This document shows, piece by piece, positions 48,428 through 59,836 of a stretch of 64,000 nucleotides of DNA. Source of the DNA: Dendrobium chrysotoxum (Eukaryota > Streptophyta > Magnoliopsida > Asparagales > Orchidaceae); assembly GCA_019925795.1 (NCBI GenBank), contig CM034300.1, forward strand, positions 71,651,021 through 71,715,020, read 5' to 3'. How positions within the stretch are numbered: the first letter of the stretch is position 1; each line of letters starts with the position of its first letter. The position numbers and the translations under genes were made by a program. Under the pieces are notes generated by a model. That model saw nothing but the letters and a program-made list of their open reading frames with translations. It did not search any database and was not told the origin of the DNA.

Positions 48428-49293
48428 TATGATGCACCGACACTTCTCATCAAAGAGGCGTACAGTATCCGACACGTATACGACACGACACATGTCCGAC
48501 ACTCCTCCGATACATGTCGGACACGCCAAAAACGTGTCCGATTAAAAAATATTAAATACAAATTGGACACGCGTATCTTAAATATTTTATGAATTATTTT
48601 AAACATAATTTCTTGTATTTAAAATATTTATTTATTTATGTAAAATATAAAAACTAAATTTTTTATATCCTATCCACAACACCAAATCAATTGCCCGCAC
48701 TCAATACCCCATTCATCGAAAATTCTCATTTTCATTTCTCTTTAGTGGGTTGCGACTTTGTTTTCTTAACAATGTTTGATGTCATCTCAACATCAACATC
48801 TGACGTCGTTACAACATCGACATTTTAAAACCATCTCCACATCAAAATCTGACACTGTGTTGACATTGATGCTCGACACTAGCAATTTCTTCACGTACAA
48901 CTTGACAGTTCATCTTTGTCTAACATCTTTTTTAACATTGACGACCAATGCCCTCTTGACCTTGACGCCACATACTTACTGCATAACATTAATGCCCGAC
49001 TCTCAATAGCATTGTTATCTCCTCTCCCGATGCTTTATACACGACATCGACGCCAGACTCTTAACATCCTAATATTAATCATTTTAAGCACACAATTATA
49101 GTTAAATGACTTATTATTTCTAAATTAATTTTAATATTATACTTATTCAATTTTTATACACTATTTTTAAAATATAAAATATATAATACCGTGTCTAACC
49201 CGTGTCTGTGTCCTATATTTTCAATAATTGACGTGTCCCGTATCCGTGTCATGTCGTATCCGTGTCGATGTGTCTGTGTCTGTGCATCATAGG
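48428..49293. mobile_element. TIR DNA element (MULE-like) inside the solo LTR
   Basis: The ends CTATGATGCACCGACAC and GTGTCTGTGCATCATAG are inverted repeats. Long subterminal arms are full of CCGACACG/CGTGTCGG words and mirror each other for about 100 bp; TTTTTATA/ATAAAAA tracts follow inside. The 865-bp interior has no transposase. I could not identify a clean target-site duplication, so the superfamily (Mutator-like is my guess from the long arms) is uncertain. Confidence 0.65.
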
Positions 49294-50224
49294 CATTCCA
49301 CAATCCATCAAACAACCGCAAATCACTCGTCCATTCCTCCACAAATCTCCCACCCCATCTGCCTCAAACCACTAAGACCAACCTACAGCCGAGCCTATCG
49401 AGCACTTGTATAGCCCGATCCAACCCCCGTCTATGATCCCGATCAACAGGCAACTCACAAGCTTCACGCCACACCCCAACAACTCGTTCCCCACCTGCTC
49501 CTCTTCTATCCTTGCCTGAAAACCAACTCACAAAGGGGCATAAACATCCTTCCTGCATCATTCCACCTGTTTCCCATCTCCTTTCTCAAATAGCCGTTAA
49601 CCCCTCTCACGTGAACACCTCCTTTAATCTGTACAAATCCACATCAGCCCTTCTCTCCACTAACAAACAACCTAGCTGCCTATCTCACAATCCCAGCCCT
49701 CCAATCAGCCAATTCCCTTCGGCAAATAGCACCCATCTCTCCCCCACGCTGCAGCCTTTCTCCTCCTCTTATCCCAAGCTACAATAGTCCAACAGCAGTC
49801 ATAAACAGCCCTTCCCACATCCTTTTTTTTTTTTTTTTACTAAAACAACCCACCATTCTAGGCTATAGCCTCCACTTTCTTCCACAACTCAAAACAGCCC
49901 ACATTCTTAACAAAAGCCCAACCTAAGCAGCCCACCTAACTAAATAGCATATCTAGTCCCCCTTCATCCCACTCCATTCACCACTTAACAATCAAACAAC
50001 CATCAAATAATTCGTTAGCACTCCACCCAAACAAGATCCACTCCACTTCTTGCTATCTAGGCCCATTAGCTCCTCAAATCAGCCCACTAATACCAATCCA
50101 CCCTCATATCCTCTCTCTCTCTCTTAAAAAAAAAAAAAAGGTAATTTTATTTTTTACTTTTATTGGCATTGATCGTTGTTGTTTAGTGCAATTACTTGTA
50201 GTCAATGACAATGATTGTTTGTGT

Positions 50225-50225
<1 letters not shown>

Positions 50226-50302
<77 letters not shown>
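50226..50302. repeat. (TA)n-(CA)n microsatellite
   Basis: About 25 TA dinucleotides followed by about 11 CA dinucleotides, within the solo LTR. Confidence 0.97.
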
Positions 50303-50456
50303 TGAAAAAGAGAAGATCCAAAAAAACAGAGAGAGAGAGAAAATAAAAAAATTTTGTGTGCATTGCTTCATCGTCATCGTCATCATTTTCACAAAGATAT
50401 AATGCTCTCAAAACTAGAAGTCCTGCTTTTAGCATTTGCAGGGCGCCGGGAGACCC

Positions 50457-50724
50457 CATATGCACGTTTTCTTAACATGGTGGGAGGGTACCCGATGCGG
50501 CACTTGCGGCGAGGTGGGCAAGCCTTGTGCACGCTTTTTCTTAGCGTGGTGAGGACACTTTTAAAGTACCCGTAGATGCCTTAGTGCCTACGGGGAAAGA
50601 ATTGCGCATTTCAAACAAGTACTCTTGAAGACCTATGCACGCCTTTCTTGGCGTGGTAGGATTGAAGACTACGACCGCGGTGTCACCCGGCACCAACCGT
50701 GCACGTCTTTCTTAACGTGGCAGG
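50457..50724 (+). repeat. Array of four hairpin motifs in the solo LTR
   Basis: Units of the form TGCACGC-TTTCTT-GCGTGGTGGG occur at about 50459, 50527, 50634 and 50699. Unit 3 has a perfect stem CACGCC/GGCGTG and unit 2 CACGCT/AGCGTG. They are the sense-strand counterparts of the motifs at 37139-37500. Confidence 0.75.
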
Positions 50725-53528
50725 CAGGCTATGACTTCTACAATTTTTCCTAAATGAGGGAGAAGCTAGGAGGCTGCCGAAATTCAGAATGACGACACCT
50801 AGAACTTGAACTGGACATACAAATTGAACCACATGGAACTGAACTGAATTTTAAACTCTAAAATGCACAAATAAATTGAAAATACGAACGCTAAGTAATA
50901 ATCTGAGTCGTTCTAATGAACATCCATGAACAAATGAAAAAACTTACAATTAGCAATTCCAGAAATAATACACTTGCAAATAGTGGAAGGATGTGATAAT
51001 TTGCATTCAACTGATGGCCTGAAGTTTCCAATGGATGTTGAAAAATCATCATGCACAGCGCAAATCACCTTTGGGGACAAAGAACTTCAAGCAAATGAAA
51101 TTTCTAATAAATGTCGTAACTCACATCACAAATCAACTGGCAACATAATGATTATAGCTTTACAATTACCCTTTACGTTTACTTAGATTGTTTGGTTAAT
51201 CTTCATTGCTCTTTTTTGCCTAAGTAAGTTGAAAGCTAAGATTTCCTAGAACTATTCTTTGTTATAAGTAATACTTTTACTTTGGAGAGCTTAGTTAATT
51301 CTCTTTCTTTAATTTCTTAATGTAACTCCGATTGTATCATATCACTATCAATTAAGATATGTTTGAAGACTTTGAAGCAAGTGTAACTCTCATGCAATCA
51401 ATGTCACTTAATTACAAGTGAACATGTCAATCCACTAGTGAACGATGAAGCTTATGGCCAATACACATAGTGATGTATATGATGAATGCGAGCATCCACA
51501 AGCAAATGTAGGAGAGTCCTCATTCATACAGCAGTCCACTCATAGGTGACAATGAATAATGTGCAGTGGATGCTAAATTATCCATACAGTCAATAACTAC
51601 TCAATATTAGTCAAATACACTTGTAACAAATGTAAATATCTATGGGCTGTTGCAGAAGACCCTTCATACGCATCATAAGAAAGATACAGGAGCAATGTGA
51701 TCATTCATTACTTAACATGCATGAAGATACTGGCAATGAAGTAGCACAACCCTACGACCCGCCTACAAGCGGCACTATGACCTGCCTACAAGCAGAACTT
51801 GAAGACCTGCGTTCAGCACAACTTGCCCACACACATAACAGCGGAGAGCTTGTAATACATACAACGATCTTATCTACAAGCAATGATGATAAATGTATCA
51901 CCAGTGTGATGGATCCTCTACAAGCAAGAATAAAAGATCTACAATGCATACGAGTTCTCTACGAATACAGATGTATGCACTACATGCCACCTCTGGGTGA
52001 ATGCAGAGAGACTTCAGTAAATGCAGCATCTTGTAGTCAACTTCAATCTGTGAATGAATACATTTACCTGCTTATAGGCAGCAGTAACGGATGTACTACA
52101 AGGACCAAAGACCACAACAAAATGCATAACAAATGCAAACACACCTATAAGCTATCGTAGCAGAAGGTCAATAGAAGTCGACATCGACCCGATCCTTCTA
52201 TGTGGGTCAGTAGAAGTCGCCATGGTTTAAACTATCAAATAAATATACGGTCACGACATCGACGTAGATATTTGTTTTAATACCTTTATATTAGGCCTTC
52301 AAGGCCTATAACCAGGAAAATTCACTAATAAAAGCATATAGTCGCCAACGAACCCGATCCTCTATTGGCAAGTAGACAAAGTCGACAAGGTTCAATCAAT
52401 GATATAAAAATGCCCATAAATACCCTGATGTTGACTGTGTTGACAAAAAATCTCAATTGGAGGGAATCACAAACATTCAAAATACCTTCCAATTATCCAT
52501 AAAAACCCGAATTCTCAAATGCCATAAAAACCCAAATTTCTAAAAACCATAAAAAAAAACTAAAATGTTTAAAATTGAAATCTACTACCAAATACTTAAA
52601 GCAAAATCTATCCACTCTCCACAATAATTTGTCGAGGTGGACAAATTTAAAAATATACTTTAACTCATAAATAGCAAATGTCCGGTCGAGAATATCACTA
52701 AGATTTATTCTGAATCCATCTCCTGCCAATAAGCATGTGGCATTGGTCTTCTAATCGGTAGTTTGGCCGGATGGCTCACAAAAAACCCTTGGTTTGGCCA
52801 AATGGCTCCGCGTTGTCAATGAATATAACTGTGATCCTCTGACCTAGTGGCTTGGTCAAACGACTCCACTATATTACAGTTACGGTCATAGCCCATATAC
52901 TCCCCAATGATTCCAAATCCTTGAGATATAAATCAATAGGATATAATCAATAGGGCTAGCTAAGTTTTAAATAAATATTCACCCTAAGTCTACAAGGTTC
53001 CCTTAGACAAAGCAATCAATGGTTGTTGACAATGATGCTTTTGTCATGTTGGATCGACTACCTCCTATGACTAAATAGACCAAGGATCATGATGACCTGG
53101 GACGACGGAACCATGGGATCTTAATTGGGTTCATCATCATTCCCACCACCATCCATTTTAAGTGCAAGGTGATAAATTTCTGATTTTAATTATCAAATTT
53201 TCAAACACCAAAACTCATGCAGCTACAATATGCCAGATACCACGTATCCCTACGTATATATTTGACAACTAGCCTTAATCGAAAGTTTTCTCTCGTTACC
53301 GGACGGGGTAATTAACTATAGGGGCTTGTGCCTATAGGAAACCTAAACTTAGATCTAAAATCCTTGGAAAATGAGGGTGAAATCTAAGGGTAGTGTCTTA
53401 TTTCAAACCCAATCTGCCTTCTGAAAATTTGCCTCGAAACTTAAGCATTAAAACTCTCCTCAACAACCCGATAAAGGAATAAAAGAGGGTTTGCAAAAAG
53501 GCCAGCGTGTGAATTTTTGGAGCCCACA

Positions 53529-54710
53529 AGTTTCCAATCATATTGGACACTCAGTTGAAGTTCTTTCCTAGATGCTGAAATAGATATGGAATCCACAAGA
53601 ATAAAGTTTTTGTCTATTTGCATGCATACCCTCGCAAAGATAAGCCTGGTTTAACCAATAGTTAAGGAATCAACCGCAAAAGACAATCCTATTTCATTGA
53701 AAATTTTTTGCACACCAAAAGGATTCCAACTTAAGTAGATATCATGAATTTAATCTGTAGAGGAAGAAAGTCAAACTAATCTCGCTTTGGGATAAAACTA
53801 TAACTCCATTTTTGATATATAAATGATTTTCCAAAGAAAAATCAAGGCTCATTTGACCAAAGCATCTGAAAATCTTCAGGCATAGAAAATTTAAACATGA
53901 AAAAGAAATTGCTCAGAGACAATAGTGTTAAGTTAACTTTACACGATTTCTTCACTACAACAAGAAGAGCTTCATAATAAGGATGCTTACCAATAGCACA
54001 ACCCAATATAGCATAACCAAAGAGAGACAAATCCCATTATCTAGAGCCATCAATGACTTCTTCCTCAAAGAACCTACTGGGTGGGTGTGCTTTGACCGTT
54101 TATTCTGGGCACAATAGAATGTAGAGATATGAACACGAGGTGCAGGATACGATCAAACTGTACCAATCATTAGTGTATCGAGGAAAAACCAACTCAGCTG
54201 GAGAGGCCTAATTAATACTTATGATATCAGCTTGACCCTTCATAAGCGTGGACATAACAAAACGGCCATAATAAAGACGCTTGTTGTCTACTCTTGATTT
54301 AACACATTTCCACTGTAGTGTTCGAGTGGATCGTTCTACTTCTTCTCAAACCATACTATTATTTTTCTTTTAAGTAATAAACCTTCTACATGAAAATTTA
54401 GGTGAGGAGAAAATAAGCTGAGATAGAGTTCATGACAAAAAGTGATATTTTCCAATTAAGTTGTGAGTGATGGATAAGAGGCAATGTGCTGAGAGATAGG
54501 GTTAGAAGTTGAGGTGAGATTAGACTGTAAGGGGGAAAAGTCTTGATTGGAGAGAAAACCAAATAAGAGCATTTTGTGTAAGGATGCGGGGGGTTGTTTG
54601 TTGAAAAGACTATCCAGAGAAGAAGAAAGAGCGAGGGGAGATTTCATAAAGAGAGGGCGGCATCAATTCCTCTGATAGAGCCTGAGGAGCATAGGGAGAG
54701 AAATGGCTTA
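53529..54710 (-). pseudogene. L1 LINE relic, part 1 (ORF1, DUF4283-type)
   Basis: The minus-strand segment 53842-54030 reads YAILGCAIGKHPYYEALL, LLSLSNFFFMFKFS and PEDFQMLW, matching the DUF4283 RNA-binding region of plant L1 ORF1. The segment 53441-53623 gives QIDKNFILVDSIS and VQYDWK, the stretch before the ORF1 zinc knuckle, cut there by the LTR. An N-terminal Ser/Pro-rich part lies at 54456-54647. It is broken by stops. Confidence 0.8.
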
Positions 54711-54719
54711 CCAAGGCAA

Positions 54720-56724
54720 CTAGGTATTCCCTCAAGAAGGAACAACTCACACTAAAACTCTTATGACATAAAGTTAATATGCATGGGAACTAGTATAATA
54801 ATAAAATATGATTTAGAAAGTAATTCTTAATAGAAAAAAAAAAGAAAAAAATATAAATTGCCTAAGGAAAGCCAAAGAACAAGAACACAAAGAAACTCAA
54901 ATTTTATATTTTATAAGCACAATAAATAGCAATTTTTTAAAAGAAATACAAAAAATAAGGGTAATCTAACAATTATTTTGATAATCCGATTCTAGATTAG
55001 ATATCCAAGTAACAGTTAAAAAATCTCTCAAGGCTCCACAGCAATCACACAAAGCCACTACTCATCAATAGTTTTCTCAAAAAAAAAAAAAAAAGATTAA
55101 ATATTATGTTCAAATTTTCATCAGGATAAACTTAAAATTTGACACAAATCAATTTCTTGATATTTATTATATTAATTATTGATAAATATCTTAATATTTC
55201 ATTATATATTTTACAGTTTTGGTCTTCATTATTTTTGAATTTTTATGAGAAGTTAAAATCACATGATTTTATCATACATGTCATTGAAATGTCATTTGAT
55301 GAATTTCTTAAGTCCTTGTGGATAAAAAAACCTATCAAAATATTTGTCATAATTTTTGTCCTTCTTTTGCATCAACCAGTATCAATATATTTCTAATACA
55401 TTGAGAATGTGATCGTATGTAATATTTCAATTGAGATTGTGATTGTATGTAATATTTCAAAACAAACATAATTGATCTTTCATGTAATTTCTATTAACTT
55501 AAAGAAGATTTATCATACAAACATGATTGATTTGATACACATTGAGGAAACAAAAGAGTTGTTACAATAAACTTATTAAAGATATAAATGATGGAGTATT
55601 GAAAAGTATTAGAAATAGCTATGGAGTGACCAAATAATTCTCATTTAAAGTAAGATTTCATTAATGATCAAATTAAATTTGTATCCTTCATATTTATAGA
55701 GATGATTAATAATGATATTCAAAAAGGGATGAGTAAATATTTCGTTTTTAACTTAATATAATTTTATGAGATGATGTTAAGTGTCATGTAGATTTTTGGA
55801 TGATTGAGTCAGATTATTTTTTCTATCATATGATCATAATAAATCAAATAAAAAAAAATGTAGTGAGAATTATATTTATTGAGATTGTCTGCTTCTGTTG
55901 AGCCTTATAATTGCCTGGAAAGGGAGGTGAATATGAGGCGTGACATGTTTGATGCATGTGGAGCATGGATCAAACATGAATGCAATTTCATGTATGGGGC
56001 TTATCAGACGCAAATCAAATAACTCATCATTTTATTGTGCTGTTATTTGGATTCTTAAATAAGAACCAACGGTGAAAAATCACCGGATTTCTATAGATAA
56101 ATAAAAAAGGACGGTAGGGTTGTTCATGGGTTAAACAACACCAAATGGAATCATCTAGTTGGTCCTAGGATTGGAGAGGATCATTACATTCATAATTAAG
56201 TTTTAAGAACTTTAGATCACTGAAGTTAGTATTCAGTGGTCTTCGTTTGGATGAAATGAAAACAACTGAAATGACAGAGCATTGTTTGCCATGCTTGGAC
56301 TGTTACCGGACGTTGACACAGCATCAACTCGCTGGAGTTGATGAATCTTTCTATCTCAATGCTCAGCTCACAAGCCACTAGAAGGAAGGAGAAGATGTGA
56401 TACTAATATGCTGAAGTTCGTTGTCAAATAGAGCTAGGGTTTCTATCCTCTGTTATCTCTAACCCAAAGAAAAGGAGGACCCAATGCCTCTGCTCTGGCT
56501 GAATGGAAAAGGAAGCAAGAAAGTGTTTATAGGTTTACCTTTCTGACCGTATGAAAAGGAAGAAGAAGAACGAGTCCTTCTCGATCCATCCTCACTTTAC
56601 CTCCTCAAAAACTGACAAGCCTCTCTCCCTCTCTCCTTCGGTTTCGTCGACCCGAACCAGTCGCGCACCGCCTCTCTCCCTCGTTTCTTAACACCGAAAA
56701 GAGAAAGGAAACCCTCGCGCTGGA
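54720..56724. other. Intergenic AT-rich DNA; one short tandem duplication
   Basis: Poly-A tracts at about 54833-54850 and 55079-55094 and a 30-bp tandem duplication at 55400-55459. The GC-richer 56560-56720 has open frames but no recognisable protein. Confidence 0.6.
55400..55459. repeat. 30-bp tandem duplication
   Basis: Two adjacent copies of a unit starting ATTGAGA and ending GTATGTAATATTTCA, differing at two positions. Confidence 0.9.
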
Positions 56725-57029
56725 GGAAAATTATTAGGTCCGGATGTCCACTAAAAAATTGTGACGTGGACTGTGCTTTTGACTGTTTTTTGACCTGCAC
56801 TTTACCTGCGCTTTACCTGCACTTTTCCTGCGCTTTACCTGCACTTTACCTGCACTTTTGACTGGGCTTTGACTGCGCTTTTGACCTGCACTTCACCTGC
56901 ACTTTACCTGCACTTTACCTGCGCTTTACCTGCACTTTACCTGCGCTTTACCTGCACTTTAACTTTAAGTGCCACGTGTCAATATCCGGACCTATTTTTA
57001 GGTCAGGTGACCGGACCTAATAATTTTCC
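56725..57029. mobile_element. 305-bp element with perfect 19-bp TIRs around a minisatellite
   Basis: GGAAAATTATTAGGTCCGG at 56725-56743 is the exact reverse complement of 57011-57029. A further inverted pair (TCCGGACCT near 56983) lies inside. The centre is an 11-bp minisatellite. CGCGC occurs near both flanks, but I cannot establish a full target-site duplication. There is no coding capacity, so it is a MITE of unassigned superfamily. Confidence 0.78.
56793..56960. repeat. 11-bp minisatellite inside the TIR element
   Basis: About 15 units of CCTGCRCTTTA with variants (CCTGCACTTTT, GACTGGGCTTT). Alternation of A and G at the sixth position suggests a partial higher-order dimer. Confidence 0.9.
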
Positions 57030-57276
57030 CGCGCCTACGGTGAAGCCCGCGACTCCAAATTGAAGAAAACGAAGCAAATGACTATCGTACCCATGATTCA
57101 TTATGCTTTAGCGGCTGAGATTGGCCCTGCCACTACCCCTCTGCGCCAGAAAATGCAGGGGGTCATGGGGGAAACTGGGGAAGGATCGAGAGGCTGCCTC
57201 TGCATTGTGCTCAGCTGCTGTATGTGGGTGGGAGTGGGTAATGGCTGAACCGGATAGGTTAAATGGAGACTATTAG
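57030..57276. other. GC-moderate intergenic stretch; nothing recognised
   Basis: Contains an open frame on the plus strand without a known domain. No repeat edge is seen other than those on each side. Confidence 0.5.
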
Positions 57277-57885
57277 AATTTGATTTGGTTTGATTTTACT
57301 TTATTAGGTTCGAATCAAGTCAAATTCGATGATTTATGTTGATTGGATTAGTCGATTCAATTAAATGGAGTCGATGGTTTCGATTAAATCAAATTCAATC
57401 TAATTCAGCTCAATCAAATCAAACTCAACTCGGTTAGACTCAATTAAATAAATTTGACTCGGTTTTATTTTCAAAATTTTAAACTCAGTAAAATGCATTG
57501 TGCTCATAATGATATTATGATTCTAATTATATGCTATGAAATATAATGATGATGAAGATGAATATTTTTTTGTAGACTCAAATCTAAGACTTTTTGGTTG
57601 GTAACCAAAGCACCCAACCAACAAATTAAGAAGAACTGAGTTCAAACTATTTTATTGATAATAAGTATATTTGTATAATTCAAATTATGTAATTGAAGTT
57701 CATGTGAGAGTCTTAGTACATCAGAGGTCATTAGAATTTCCTAATATCATTTTGTTTTTGTTAGTAACATATTTTCGCTTAAGGCTTCATTTGAGACAGT
57801 TTTCTAACTTCTTTCTACAATAACTTTCAAGTACAAAAATTTTATGAAAGCAAATGAAAAAATAGCGGCCAAAAGCTATCCCAAA
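57277..57885. repeat. Dispersed repeat, copy of 17214-17862
   Basis: Nearly collinear with the first copy, including its MITE, but cut at about 57885 where it joins sequence homologous to 39169 onward. Confidence 0.8.
57783..57885. mobile_element. Tourist-like MITE, right end lost
   Basis: Same left end (TAA then GGCTTCATTTGAGACAG) as the copy at 17753, but the right terminus is replaced by the segmental-duplication junction after CCCAAA. Confidence 0.7.
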
Positions 57886-59304
57886 CTCGTTAGCTCGTCA
57901 AGGTACTCGATTTTAAAATGTATTTTAAAATTTTTTTTAATATACCATTTTTTAAAGAATTTTTTAAGATAACAAAAATTTGAGCTTCATAAACAAGTTG
58001 AGTTTGAGCTTTTCAATTGAGCCAAGTTTAAGCTTTTTAAACAAGCTCAAGTAATCGAGCCGAGCTCAAGCTTAATTTTTATACTATGTGTCGAGTTCGA
58101 GCTCATTAAACAAGCTTGAGTTTGAGTTCAGTATGAGCTAAACGAGCTCAACTCGATAATGACACTACTCGACTAGACTCAACACATTTATACCCCTAAG
58201 CGAAAACAAGGGAATAAGGTGAGTTGATACCAATTTGATGTAGAACAATCTTGAAAATGAACTAAACTGTAATGCATTATGAAAAACAACACAAATACTG
58301 AGAGAATCTCTTTCAAAAAACAATTCAGGTTTCACAACTTATCAGGGAACCAATTCATGAATGGAAGAAGATGAAGAAGAGTCATTATTTTCAAAATAAG
58401 AATTTTGTTCATGCCATAAAATGGTTTTTAGACCATAAACTCACTGTAAATACTCAGTATTTCTACCAAAAAAAGGAAGAAAAGAGTGTAGGTCGATTTA
58501 TTTTTGGATTATCAATCTCTGCGACATTTAATTATATTACTCATACACGCTCCAATCCTTAGAAGACAAACTCTGAAAAACATACAGCATCTAAAGAAAC
58601 CACCTATGAAGTACTTGAGACTACAATGTGTGGCTCTTGTATGTACGTTCTGGTTCTTCTGCAATGATAACACTCACCAGGTCAACATAGAGGGGGAACT
58701 GTGAAGCAGCAAAGAAGGTTGCGGGCAAGCACGTAGCTATATATATGGGAAAGGCTCCATACTTGAGCCTATCTTCCATGACAAAGAAATGACCAGCATA
58801 GAAGGAAACCAACATCGCTGCAATCGACATGAACAAAGTGGTGAGCCCCAAGATGAGCTTCACAGGCAAGTCTCTTTCGAAATCCATCTCTTGATAGTGA
58901 GAGGTAAGTATAGAAAGGAACATAAGCAATAAGGTGACTGAGAAGCATAACACCACTAATGCTGATATAGCAAACACGTCAAAGCCTGGTTTACCCTCTA
59001 GGATTGGAAACCCACTGTTCTGATCTACACCACTAGGAACTGTAGTTGCAAAGGAAAATGCCACCGAGGCAATAAGTGTAGCGACAACAGAACAAGATTG
59101 AGAGGTTTTGGTCAACCATTTTCCTCCTTCCTTAACCAAACTTTCATGCGCCACAGTGAATATCTCATTTGCAGTCTGCCCCTTATTGTTGTATTGTTGG
59201 AAGAATCTAGGCTCCATGGAGTTCTTCACAAACTAGAACAATTTGATTTCATACTTTAGATACTAGTTTTTATTGATTAGACGCATATAAAGGTGCAGCC
59301 TACT
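57886..59304. repeat. Segmental duplication, copy B
   Basis: Homologue of 39169-40524, with high visible identity across the gene 3' flank, last exon and part of the last intron. It lacks everything upstream, so exons 1-7 of the ankyrin gene were not copied. Confidence 0.85.
58621..59232 (-). pseudogene. PGG-domain exon, duplicate 1 (open frame, no ankyrin exons)
   Basis: A 203-codon open frame equivalent to the last exon of the ankyrin/PGG gene, with a 3' splice site before its start and an internal Met (59229) that would allow a 202-residue protein. It keeps WLTKTSQSCSVV, the RYQEMDFERDLPVKL-type loop (HYQEMDF here) and all four hydrophobic segments. The name-giving PGG is PSG. No ankyrin exons lie upstream; instead a second partial copy follows. 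It is either an orphan exon or, less likely, a short membrane protein. Confidence 0.75.
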
Positions 59305-59836
59305 GCGACATTTAATTATATTACTCATACACGCTCCAATCCCTAGAAGACAAACTCTGAAAAACATACATCATCTAAGGATTACTAGGTCAACATAGAG
59401 CGGGAACTGTGAAGCAACAAAGAAGGTTACTGGCAGGCACGTAGCAATATATATGGGAAAGGCTCCATACTTGAGCCTATCTTCCATGACAAAGAAATGA
59501 CCAGCACAGAAGGAAACCAACATTGTTGCAATCGACATGAACAAAATGGTGAGCCCCAGGATGAGCTTCATAGACAAGTCTCTTTCGAAATCCATCTCTT
59601 GATAGCGAGAGGTAAGTATAGAAAGGAACATAATCAATGAGGTGACTGAGAAGCATAACACCACTAATGCTGATATAGCAAACATGACAAAGGTTGGTTT
59701 ATCCTTTAGGATTGGAAACCCACTGTTCTGATCTTCACCACTAGGAACTGTAGTTGCAGAGGCAAATACCACCGTGGCAATAAGTGCAGCGACAACAGAA
59801 CAAGATTGAGAGGTTTTGGTCAGCCATTTTCCTCCT
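59305..59836 (-). pseudogene. PGG-domain exon, duplicate 2 (truncated at both ends)
   Basis: Bases 59305-59382 match the gene's 3' flank (39739-39816). A deletion then removes the C-terminal codons, and 59383-59836 matches exon positions 39896-40349. The coding part runs from KEGGKWLTK to FPLYVDLV and is open for about 150 codons, with PSG in place of PGG. The 5' side stops at 59836 within the KEGG codons, where TGTTGACC begins. Confidence 0.78.

Larger units (their letters stand above)
47288..53528 (+). mobile_element. 6.2-kb solo LTR of the Tat/Ogre-like family, inserted in a LINE
   Basis: It begins TGTTGACC and ends GGAGCCCACA. The last about 750 bp (53528 back to about 52780) are the reverse complement of the array LTR 3' end (CTATAGGGGCTTGTGCCTATAG, ACTAGCCTTAATCGAAAG). 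Flanking pentamers GGTTT (47283-47287) and AGTTT (53529-53533) match at 4 of 5. It contains the hairpin array, GAGGCTGCCGAAATT (about 50770), a TA/CA microsatellite and a TIR element (48428-49293); without that insertion its length (about 5.4 kb) is close to the 5.2-kb array LTR. No internal region is attached, so it is a solo LTR. Small open frames, including 51642-52160, have no known domain. Confidence 0.85.

Noticed and set aside
50104..50465. Frames encoding (YI)n and (VC)n peptides
   Set aside because: Direct translations of the TA/CA microsatellite.
51642..52160. 172-codon plus-strand open frame
   Set aside because: Lies in the long LTR (47288-53528), has no recognisable domain, and I see no equivalent open frame in the array LTR.
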